Assembly (NCBI GenBank): GCA_017630975.1 | Contig: JAGBUF010000291.1 | Span: 1-5,051, forward strand | Source of the DNA: Paraprevotella sp. | Lineage (GTDB): Bacteria; Bacteroidota; Bacteroidia; Bacteroidales; Bacteroidaceae | Reading direction: 5' to 3' | DNA length: 5,051 nt | Shown: in pieces, positions 1 through 5,051 of the stretch | Layout of the letters: each line of letters starts with the position of its first letter | Position numbering within the stretch: position 1 is the stretch's first letter | Position numbers and translations under genes: made by a program | The notes under the pieces: model-generated | What the model saw: the letters and a program-made list of their open reading frames with translations, nothing else | Databases searched by the model: none | What the model was told of the DNA's origin: nothing

Positions 1-209
1 GCTCGAAAGTCTTTCCGCTCGGAACCTAACATATAAGCATAACAACAATGTCGCGCATCATAATATTTCTTTTGATAATACTCCACCCATTCCTTTACCT
101 CATCAACATTCTTGACAGGATGGGCGAAAGCCAAAAACTTACTGCGCTTTTCAGAAATCTCACCTTCTGCAGTTTCCTTAATTGTTCTATATACGTCAGT
201 AGATACCAT
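1..209 (-). CDS. yigZ: YigZ/IMPACT-family protein (UPF0029), N-terminal part, cut by left window edge
   Basis: The minus strand from the ATG at 209-207 reads 69 codons without a stop to the window edge. The protein begins MVSTDVYRTIKETAEGEI and continues through SEKRSKFLAFAHPV, then YYDARHCCYAYMLG (about residues 49-62) and ERKDFR. This is the pattern of the UPF0029/IMPACT N-terminal domain: an E-x-K-x-SKF-x-A entry followed by a DARH-x-CYAY core. An in-frame TGA at 215-213 fixes the start at 209, because the next Met is residue 60. The rest of this domain and the usual C-terminal DUF1949 domain lie outside the window. The family is linked to translation (eukaryotic IMPACT modulates GCN2), but the bacterial role is poorly defined. 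It lies 56 bases downstream of the DUF1015 gene, behind a strong hairpin, so it is probably not a full member of the serine operon. Confidence 0.88.
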   Translation of the reverse strand, partial: MVSTDVYRTIKETAEGEISEKRSKFLAFAHPVKNVDEVKEWVEYYQKKYYDARHCCYAYMLGSERKDFR

Positions 210-220
210 TATTCAATCAA

Positions 221-255
221 AACTCCGATTGTTATTGAAACACACAATCGGAGTT
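221..255 (-). terminator. Intrinsic terminator after the serC-serA-DUF1015 operon
   Basis: Perfect 12-bp inverted repeat: AACTCCGATTGT at 221-232 and ACAATCGGAGTT at 244-255, with an 11-base loop. Read on the minus strand, the 3' arm runs into TTTTGATTG, a short T tract. It starts 10 bases after the DUF1015 stop codon. Read on the plus strand the following bases are GTAAAATT, a poorer tail, so minus-strand use is favoured. The 3' foot lies only 11 bases before the yigZ ATG, so the hairpin may also act as an attenuator or mask the yigZ start region. Confidence 0.72.
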
Positions 256-265
256 GTAAAATTAT

Positions 266-1510
266 TTATTTCAGTTTGTGAATGACTAATCCGCTACGTA
301 ATTTCGGTTCAAACCATGTGGCTTTTGGAGGCATAATCATACCATTATCGGCAATATCCATAATCTGTTGCATAGATACAGGATAAAGTGCCAATGCAAC
401 CTTCATTTCACCGCTATCACAACGACGTTTTAATTCATCCAATCCACGAAGTCCTCCAACAAAGTCAATACGTTTATCTCTACGTAAATCTTTTATTCCT
501 AATAATTTATCAAGAATAAGACGACTACTGATGCTGACATCCAACACAGCTATCGGGTCATTCTCATCAAATCTACCTGGCAATACATCAAGACAATACC
601 AACAGTTATTCAAATACAAGGAGAACTGATGTAGTTTCTTAGGCGCATAATTCTCAGCTCCCATACATGTTACCTTGAAATCAGCTTCTAAGGCACACAA
701 AAAATCTTGTTCTGTAAATTCTCCTAAATCAGTAATAACACGGTTGTAATCCAATATGGTCAATTCACCGGCAGGGAAACATACAGCCATAAAATAATTA
801 TATTCAGCATCAGGATTGTCACCATGTGCAAGCACTTTTTCCTGTCCTACTAAAGCAGCTGCTGCAGAACGGTGGTGTCCATCAGCGATATACAATGAAG
901 GCATCGCTGCAAATTGCTCGGTAATAGTTTCTATGTCGGTATCATCGCACACCAACCAAAATCTATGGCCAAAGCCATCAATGGGTGCAATAAATTCATA
1001 CTCCGGTCTTTGCGCAGTATATTTACGGATAAGTGCGGACAAAACATCATTGTCAGGATATGCCAAAAATACGGGTTCAATGTTCGCATCAGTAACACGT
1101 ACATGTTTCATGCGATCCTCTTCCTTATCCTGTCGCGTTAACTCATGTTTTTTAATCGTTCCATTCAGATAATCCTTTACAGATGCCCCCAATACAATAC
1201 CATGTTGAGTCTTGCCTTTCATTGTCTGCGCATAGATATAGTACATCGGTTTCTCATCCTGTACTAACCATCCATTCTGCTGAAATTTATTAAAGTTCTC
1301 GGCGGCTTTTTCATACACGCAAGGGTCATACTCACTTGTACCTTCAGGGAAATCAATTTCAGGTTTAATGATATGATATAATGACAATTCATTATCGCCT
1401 GCCTCTACTCTTGCCTCTTCAGAGTTCAATACATCGTATGGACGGCACTCTATTTTCTCCACCAGTTCTTTTGGCGGTCGTAATCCTTTGAACGGTCTAA
1501 CCAAAGCCAT
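266..1510 (-). CDS. DUF1015 family protein (function unknown), third gene of serine operon
   Basis: This 414-residue protein matches the DUF1015 family (PF06245) over its whole length. Family-like segments in order: RPFKGLRPP (5-13), CRPYDVLN (22-29), the basic/acidic KKHELTRQDKEEDR (120-133), YIADGHHRSAAA (207-218), DYNRVI (254-259), DFVGGLRGLDEL (349-360) and the C-terminal MPPKATWFEPKLRSGL (393-408). No signal peptide or membrane segment is seen, so it is probably cytoplasmic. The start ATG is 14 bases after the serA stop, which implies co-transcription and perhaps coupled translation. No reaction is established for it to my knowledge. The DGHHR motif resembles the active-site loop of the ParB/sulfiredoxin fold, which also contains free-serine kinases (SerK, SbnI); with its position beside serC and serA this suggests phosphoserine or serine chemistry, but that is inference. 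Family call is confident, function is not. Confidence 0.9.
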   Translation of the reverse strand: MALVRPFKGLRPPKELVEKIECRPYDVLNSEEARVEAGDNELSLYHIIKPEIDFPEGTSEYDPCVYEKAAENFNKFQQNGWLVQDEKPMYYIYAQTMKGKTQHGIVLGASVKDYLNGTIKKHELTRQDKEEDRMKHVRVTDANIEPVFLAYPDNDVLSALIRKYTAQRPEYEFIAPIDGFGHRFWLVCDDTDIETITEQFAAMPSLYIADGHHRSAAAALVGQEKVLAHGDNPDAEYNYFMAVCFPAGELTILDYNRVITDLGEFTEQDFLCALEADFKVTCMGAENYAPKKLHQFSLYLNNCWYCLDVLPGRFDENDPIAVLDVSISSRLILDKLLGIKDLRRDKRIDFVGGLRGLDELKRRCDSGEMKVALALYPVSMQQIMDIADNGMIMPPKATWFEPKLRSGLVIHKLK

Positions 1511-1524
1511 AATTTATGTATTTT

Positions 1525-2445
1525 TTATTTGTTTACTTGATATTTAGTACATCCATCTTTAAGATAAGCAACAATCTGTCTGGCTGCTGCCAATCCTGCA
1601 TTGATATTAGCTTCAGCTGTCTGTGCACCCATCTTTTTGGGAGTAGAGAAGTAACGTCCATCATATGCTTTGAATTCGGTATCAGCATCGGGCATAATGT
1701 CAGTAACAAACTTCAAATCTGTGCGTTCACACATTAATTGAAGTAATTCAGCCTCATTAATCACCTCTTTACGGGCTGTGTTGACCAACACCCCACCCTT
1801 AGGCATTTTATTCAACAATTCATAATTGATACTCTGACGGGTCTCTGATGTTGCAGGAATATGCAAAGAAACAATTTCACATTTTTCAAACAATTCATCT
1901 TGCGACAGAACAGGCTTAACACCATCTGCTGCGATGACTTCTGCAGGACAGAAAGCATCATAAGCATAAATTTCCATACCAAAACCTTTTGCAATGGTTG
2001 CTACACATCTGCCCACATTACCATATGCCAAAATACCTAATTTCTTTCCTTTCAACTCAGTACCTGCCTTACCGTTGTAGAAGTTACGGACAGCAAATAC
2101 CAACAACCCAAATACTAATTCAGCAACGGCATTCGCATTTTGTCCCGGTGTATTCATCACCACAACACCATGGTTAGTTGCAGCTGCAAGATCAACATTA
2201 TCATAACCGGCACCTGCTCTCACTACAATCTTCAATTTTTTTGCTGAATCAAAAACTTCATTATCTATTTTGTCACTTCTGATAATCATCGCATCCACGT
2301 CAGCAACAGCCGTCAACAACTCGCTCTTATCTGTATATTTTTCCAACAAAACGACGTCAACACCAGCTTCTGCCGCAACCTCTTTTATTCCATCTACTGC
2401 CACTTTTGCAAATGGTTTTTCTGTAGCAATCAATATTTTAGCCAT
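1525..2445 (-). CDS. serA: D-3-phosphoglycerate dehydrogenase, short form without ACT domain
   Basis: NAD-dependent D-2-hydroxyacid dehydrogenase of 306 residues; in this context it oxidises 3-phosphoglycerate to 3-phosphohydroxypyruvate, the first step of serine synthesis. Visible signatures: RAGAGYDNVD (76-85), NTPGQNANAVAEL (98-110), the nucleotide-binding loop GILAYGNVGR (137-146) with Asp163 at the end of the next strand, SLHIP (193-197), NTARKEV with catalytic-type Arg225, and TPKKMGAQTAEA (268-279). Oddities: the loop is A-x-G-x-x-G rather than G-x-G-x-x-G; the usual TPH motif is TPKK, so Lys270 or Lys271 stands where the catalytic His is expected; the usual DVFxxEP motif is DIMPDAD. 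There is no C-terminal serine-binding ACT domain, so allosteric inhibition by serine as in E. coli SerA is not expected. It lies 62 bases after serC and 14 bases before the DUF1015 gene. Identity is supported by serC adjacency and the GAQT-EANINAG stretch. Confidence 0.92.
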   Translation of the reverse strand: MAKILIATEKPFAKVAVDGIKEVAAEAGVDVVLLEKYTDKSELLTAVADVDAMIIRSDKIDNEVFDSAKKLKIVVRAGAGYDNVDLAAATNHGVVVMNTPGQNANAVAELVFGLLVFAVRNFYNGKAGTELKGKKLGILAYGNVGRCVATIAKGFGMEIYAYDAFCPAEVIAADGVKPVLSQDELFEKCEIVSLHIPATSETRQSINYELLNKMPKGGVLVNTARKEVINEAELLQLMCERTDLKFVTDIMPDADTEFKAYDGRYFSTPKKMGAQTAEANINAGLAAARQIVAYLKDGCTKYQVNK

Positions 2446-2465
2446 ATCTTGATATATTTAAACAA

Positions 2466-2492
2466 TAAGGCGCACCTTTAGGGTACGCCTTA
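2466..2492 (-). promoter_or_regulatory. Intercistronic hairpin between serC and serA (attenuator or mRNA processing element)
   Basis: Arms TAAGGCGCACC (2466-2476) and GGTACGCCTTA (2482-2492) around a 5-base loop give an 11-bp stem. The one imperfect position is a G-U wobble in minus-strand RNA but a C-A mismatch in plus-strand RNA, which favours function in the serC to serA transcript. The sequence after the stem on the minus strand is TTGTTTAAAT, a weak U tract, so partial termination or 3'-end protection of the serC message is more likely than full termination. The foot is 20 bases upstream of the serA ATG. Confidence 0.55.
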
Positions 2493-2507
2493 AATTATGT
2501 GTACTGA

Positions 2508-3575
2508 TTAATATTTAGCCTCAAAATCTTTCATGCTTTGTACCAAAGCCTGAACACCTTCTATAGTCTGAGCATTATAACAAGACGCTCTGAATCCACC
2601 AACACTTCTATGGCCTTTAATACCAACCATTCCTCTGTCTGTTGCAAACTGCATGAATTCAGCCTCCAATTCTTTATATTCATCATTCATGACAAAACAA
2701 ATATTCATCAAAGAACGATCTTCCTCTGCAACTGTTCCTTTGAATAATTTATTTCTATCAATTTCAGAATATAAAATTTCAGCACGCTCTTTCGCACGCT
2801 TATCCATACCTTCAAGTCCGCCATTCGCCTTTACCCATTCCAAGTTCTTCATCGCACAATAGATAGGAACTACTGGAGGGGTATTGAACATAGAACCATT
2901 CTTAATGTGTACTGAATAATCCAACATTGTCGGTATTTGACGAGACACTTTACCCAACGCATCATCCTTAATGATCAAAATATTCACACCTGCCATAGAA
3001 ACATTCTTCTGCGCACCGGCATAAATACAATTATACTTGCTGACATCCACCGGACGAGAACAGATATCTGACGACATATCAGCAATCAAAGGAATTGGAC
3101 TATCAATATCATAACGGATTTCTGTTCCGAAAATGGTATTGTTAGTTGTCACGTGCAAGTAATCAGCGTCCTCTGGAATTACAAAATTCTTAGGATAGTA
3201 AGAATAATTCTTATCTGCTGAAGAAGCCACCTCAACCACTTCACCAAAAAGTTGAGCTTCCTTCATGGCTTTTTTTGCCCATGTACCGGTATTGATATAT
3301 GCAGCTTTCTTATTCAGAAAGGTATACGGAACTCTACAGAATTCTGTATTGGCTCCACCACCAAGAAAAATTACAGAATATCCTGCAGGGACATCAAACA
3401 AATTTTTAATCAAATCCACAGCTTTATCCAACACCGGCTGAAAATTTTTCGCACGATGGCTCATCTCCATCAACGAAAGACCGCTACCTTCAAAATCCAA
3501 ACAAGCAGCAGCTGTTGCCTCTATCACTTCACGCGGCAACATAGAAGGTCCCGCATTAAAATTATACTTTTTCAT
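2508..3575 (-). CDS. serC: Phosphoserine aminotransferase
   Basis: A 355-residue class V PLP-dependent aminotransferase of the usual SerC length. It converts 3-phosphohydroxypyruvate plus glutamate to O-phosphoserine plus 2-oxoglutarate, and by family precedent may also serve pyridoxine synthesis. Signatures: the N-terminal [11 protein letters not shown] (4-14), LSLMEMSHR (34-42), the cofactor phosphate-binding loop LGGGANTEF (71-79), [14 protein letters not shown] (143-156), [11 protein letters not shown] with cofactor-binding Asp166 (165-175), the Schiff-base Lys190 in YAGAQKN (185-191), and the C-terminal substrate-binding [14 protein letters not shown] (322-335). The ATG at 3575 places NFNAGP at the expected distance from the N terminus, and the leader before it is A-rich (CACAAATAAT) with no Shine-Dalgarno. 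It is the first gene of the serC-serA-DUF1015 unit, with a candidate promoter just upstream. Confidence 0.97.
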   Translation of the reverse strand: MKKYNFNAGPSMLPREVIEATAAACLDFEGSGLSLMEMSHRAKNFQPVLDKAVDLIKNLFDVPAGYSVIFLGGGANTEFCRVPYTFLNKKAAYINTGTWAKKAMKEAQLFGEVVEVASSADKNYSYYPKNFVIPEDADYLHVTTNNTIFGTEIRYDIDSPIPLIADMSSDICSRPVDVSKYNCIYAGAQKNVSMAGVNILIIKDDALGKVSRQIPTMLDYSVHIKNGSMFNTPPVVPIYCAMKNLEWVKANGGLEGMDKRAKERAEILYSEIDRNKLFKGTVAEEDRSLMNICFVMNDEYKELEAEFMQFATDRGMVGIKGHRSVGGFRASCYNAQTIEGVQALVQSMKDFEAKY

Positions 3576-3615
3576 ATTATTTGTGTTTTATTCGTTTGTC
3601 TTATGTTTAACAATA

Positions 3616-3647
3616 CGAAAGTATGAAATATTATTTATACAAACAAC
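3616..3647 (-). promoter_or_regulatory. Candidate Bacteroides-type promoter for serC operon
   Basis: On the minus strand, GTTG (3647-3644) is followed after 20 bases by TACTTTCG (3623-3616). The latter matches the Bacteroides -7 element TAnnTTTG at all but one fixed base, and GTTG is a fair -33 element. An overlapping TTTG at 3643-3640 would give a 16-base spacer, which is short. Transcription would begin near 3610, leaving an A-rich leader of about 35 bases before the serC ATG. The region is very AT-rich, so a chance match is possible. Confidence 0.42.
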
Positions 3648-3666
3648 GATTTCTCACAATTTTTCA

Positions 3667-3688
3667 GTCACTTTACATGAAAAGTGAC
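3667..3688. repeat. 22-bp palindrome (8-bp arms) between helicase and serC
   Basis: Perfect arms GTCACTTT (3667-3674) and AAAGTGAC (3681-3688) flank a 6-base centre. It begins 41 bases after the helicase stop and lies about 20 bases upstream of the candidate serC -33 element. On the plus strand it is followed by ATTTTTTATAAA, a good U tract, but no plus-strand gene ends here; on the minus strand the tail is TGAAAAATTG, a poor one. It could be an operator for a dimeric regulator of serC, a weak helicase 3' end, or both. The symmetry is directly visible; the role is unknown. Confidence 0.5.
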
Positions 3689-3729
3689 ATTTTTTATAAA
3701 ATTAGAAATCTCCAACTTACAAATCGTTT

Positions 3730-5051
3730 CTATCTTGTTGTTTCTATAATCGTTTTGATACCTTTTATTTTCTGTCCTTTTACAGCTTGTAAGGTTGATC
3801 TTAATTTATCTCTTTTGATAGCGACAAAAGCATAATGCTCTTTTACATCTATTCTTCCAATTTCATCCTTCATCAAGCCTCCTATTTTAGATAAGAAGCC
3901 TACGATATCTATTTTATTTATTTTATCTTTTTTTCCTTTTCCAATATACAATGTCACCCATTTAGGCGAAACTGGGCAAGGAGTATGTTTCTTGAACTCA
4001 TATACAACAGGATTTTTTTGTATATATTCAGGCAAATGTTCTTCTGGTCCCAATATGATATAAGCATTACCTAAAGCATCCCATCTCGCAGTTCTTCCGT
4101 TTCTATGAATATAGGCATCCTCATTGAGCGGGAAGTGATAATGTATGATATGGTCAATATTAGGAATATCAAGACCACGTGCTGCCAAGTCTGTGGAAAT
4201 AAAGACATTACAAGAACCGTTACTAAATTTATACAACGCACGTTCTCTATCTTTCTGTTCCATACCTCCATGAAACATTTCACATGCGATACCTTCATTC
4301 TTCAGGAAATGATAAACTCGTTCCACACTTTCACGATAGTTGACAAAAACCAACGAACTGGCATCGCCCAAATGACAAAGCAACCTGGAGAGAATATTCA
4401 ATTTGTCCTTCTCCGGAGAATGGACAGCATACACTTTTATTCTATCCTGTATCTGTTCGTCATCACTCAGGAAATTCAGTTTCAAAAAATCACCTTCAGA
4501 CACGAATTCCGGTATTGCGGGTGCATCTGTCGCAGAAAGCAGAAAACGCCTGTCAAGCCCCTGCAATTTGCCTACCACCTCTGCCATTTCGTCTTGAAAT
4601 CCGAATTCAAGACATTTATCAAACTCATCAATGATGAGCGTCTTTACGGTTGTTGCATTGAAATTCTCCTTATTCAAATGGTCATTCATTCTTCCCGGCG
4701 TAGAGATGATGACATTAGGCATCACACTGCGCATCGTACGGTGTTCATCCATTGCAGGACGGCCACCATAACAACTCATCACAGGAATACCCGTACCCAT
4801 TGATTTGAATACCTGTTCTATCTGCAGTGCCAACTCGCGAGAAGGTACTAGAATCACAGCTTGCACATCAGCATTCTCTTTTATAGTCTGCACCAACGGT
4901 AGCAGATATGCTAATGTCTTACCGGAACCTGTAGGCGATAACAGCACCATGTCATTTCCCTTACGATACTCCTCAATGGTGGTCTGCTGCATGGTGGTCA
5001 ATGCATCAATCTGCATTTTCCACAATATCTCATCTATACTGACTTTTCTCA
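3730..5051 (-). CDS. DEAD-box ATP-dependent RNA helicase with DbpA-type C-terminal RNA-binding domain; 5' end at or just beyond window edge
   Basis: Two RecA-like domains plus a C-terminal RNA-binding domain. Numbering from the TTG at 5025: Q-motif glutamine in TMQQ (11-14), motif I SPTGSGKT (30-37), Ia PSRELA (61-66), Ib TPGR (109-112), motif II DEFD (133-136, instead of DEAD), III SAT (164-166), IV LVFVNYR (225-231), V STDLAARGLDIP (277-288), VI HRNGRTAR (307-314). Residues about 355-431 (WVTLYIGKGKKDKI, then DEIGRIDV and KGQKIKG) match the DbpA domain, which in E. coli binds hairpin 92 of 23S rRNA; a role in ribosome assembly is therefore inferred. The frame stays open to base 5051, adding RKVSIDEI before the TTG. 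The last two bases read TG, so an ATG one base outside the window is plausible. TTG at 5025 or ATG at 5016 are weaker alternatives. It stops with TAG at 3730. Confidence 0.92.
   Translation of the reverse strand, partial: RKVSIDEILWKMQIDALTTMQQTTIEEYRKGNDMVLLSPTGSGKTLAYLLPLVQTIKENADVQAVILVPSRELALQIEQVFKSMGTGIPVMSCYGGRPAMDEHRTMRSVMPNVIISTPGRMNDHLNKENFNATTVKTLIIDEFDKCLEFGFQDEMAEVVGKLQGLDRRFLLSATDAPAIPEFVSEGDFLKLNFLSDDEQIQDRIKVYAVHSPEKDKLNILSRLLCHLGDASSLVFVNYRESVERVYHFLKNEGIACEMFHGGMEQKDRERALYKFSNGSCNVFISTDLAARGLDIPNIDHIIHYHFPLNEDAYIHRNGRTARWDALGNAYIILGPEEHLPEYIQKNPVVYEFKKHTPCPVSPKWVTLYIGKGKKDKINKIDIVGFLSKIGGLMKDEIGRIDVKEHYAFVAIKRDKLRSTLQAVKGQKIKGIKTIIETTR

Noticed and set aside
48..281. 77-residue plus-strand frame with a hydrophobic N terminus that looks like a small membrane protein
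   Set aside because: It is antisense to yigZ, runs through the terminator hairpin and ends inside the DUF1015 3' end. The hydrophobic run is the complement of Lys/Glu-rich yigZ codons.
1525..2445. SerA as a truncated gene, because it lacks a C-terminal regulatory domain
   Set aside because: The protein ends with a complete catalytic fold and its own stop codon, followed directly by the next gene start; short SerA forms without ACT domains are a known class.
3252..3626. 124-residue plus-strand frame covering the serC start
   Set aside because: Antisense to the conserved N terminus of SerC and crossing the candidate promoter; no domain or plausible start context.
3576..3660. Riboswitch or leader peptide ahead of serC
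   Set aside because: The inferred leader is only about 35 bases and A-rich, too short for a known riboswitch class, and has no short open frame with a run of serine codons.
3661..3700. Plus-strand intrinsic terminator (palindrome followed by ATTTTTT)
   Set aside because: The shape is right, but no plus-strand gene precedes it, so I list it as a palindrome of unknown role.
4105..4803. 232-residue open frame on the plus strand
   Set aside because: It lies entirely antisense to the helicase, whose motifs are intact. The translation is rich in Cys, Ile, Phe, His and Thr with no recognisable domain, as expected of an opposite-strand shadow.
1..5051. Mobile element, CRISPR, toxin-antitoxin or phage defence content
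   Set aside because: All coding space is accounted for by five housekeeping-type genes on one strand; I saw no direct repeats, transposase motifs, spacers or composition shift.

Overview
The window looks like a chromosomal segment of a gut Bacteroidales bacterium, most likely Bacteroides or Phocaeicola. Reasons: AT-rich DNA, start codons preceded by A/T-rich leaders without a good Shine-Dalgarno, a candidate promoter of the Bacteroides TTG / TAnnTTTG type, and a short 306-residue SerA of the type I associate with this group. All five genes are on the minus strand, so biological order runs from high to low coordinates. There is no gene-free stretch over 300 bases; the longest gap is 154 bases.

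Layout in the direction of transcription: (1) 5051-3730, a DEAD-box RNA helicase with a DbpA-type C-terminal RNA-binding domain, open at the right edge. (2) 3729-3576, a 154-base gap with a 22-bp palindrome and a candidate promoter. (3) 3575-2508, serC, phosphoserine aminotransferase. (4) A 62-base gap with an 11-bp intercistronic hairpin. (5) 2445-1525, serA, 3-phosphoglycerate dehydrogenase without a regulatory domain. (6) After 14 bases, 1510-266, a DUF1015-family protein. (7) A 12-bp terminator-like hairpin at 221-255. (8) 209-1, the first 69 codons of a YigZ/IMPACT-family protein, cut by the left edge.

The core is a compact serC-serA-DUF1015 operon. SerA oxidises 3-phosphoglycerate to 3-phosphohydroxypyruvate and SerC transaminates that to O-phosphoserine. 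The phosphatase that completes the pathway (SerB) is not in the window; the third position holds the uncharacterised DUF1015 protein. That makes DUF1015 a candidate for phosphoserine/serine chemistry or for control of the pathway, which is the most interesting lead here. Most of the window is otherwise conventional housekeeping content: I see no mobile element, CRISPR array, RNA gene or defence system.
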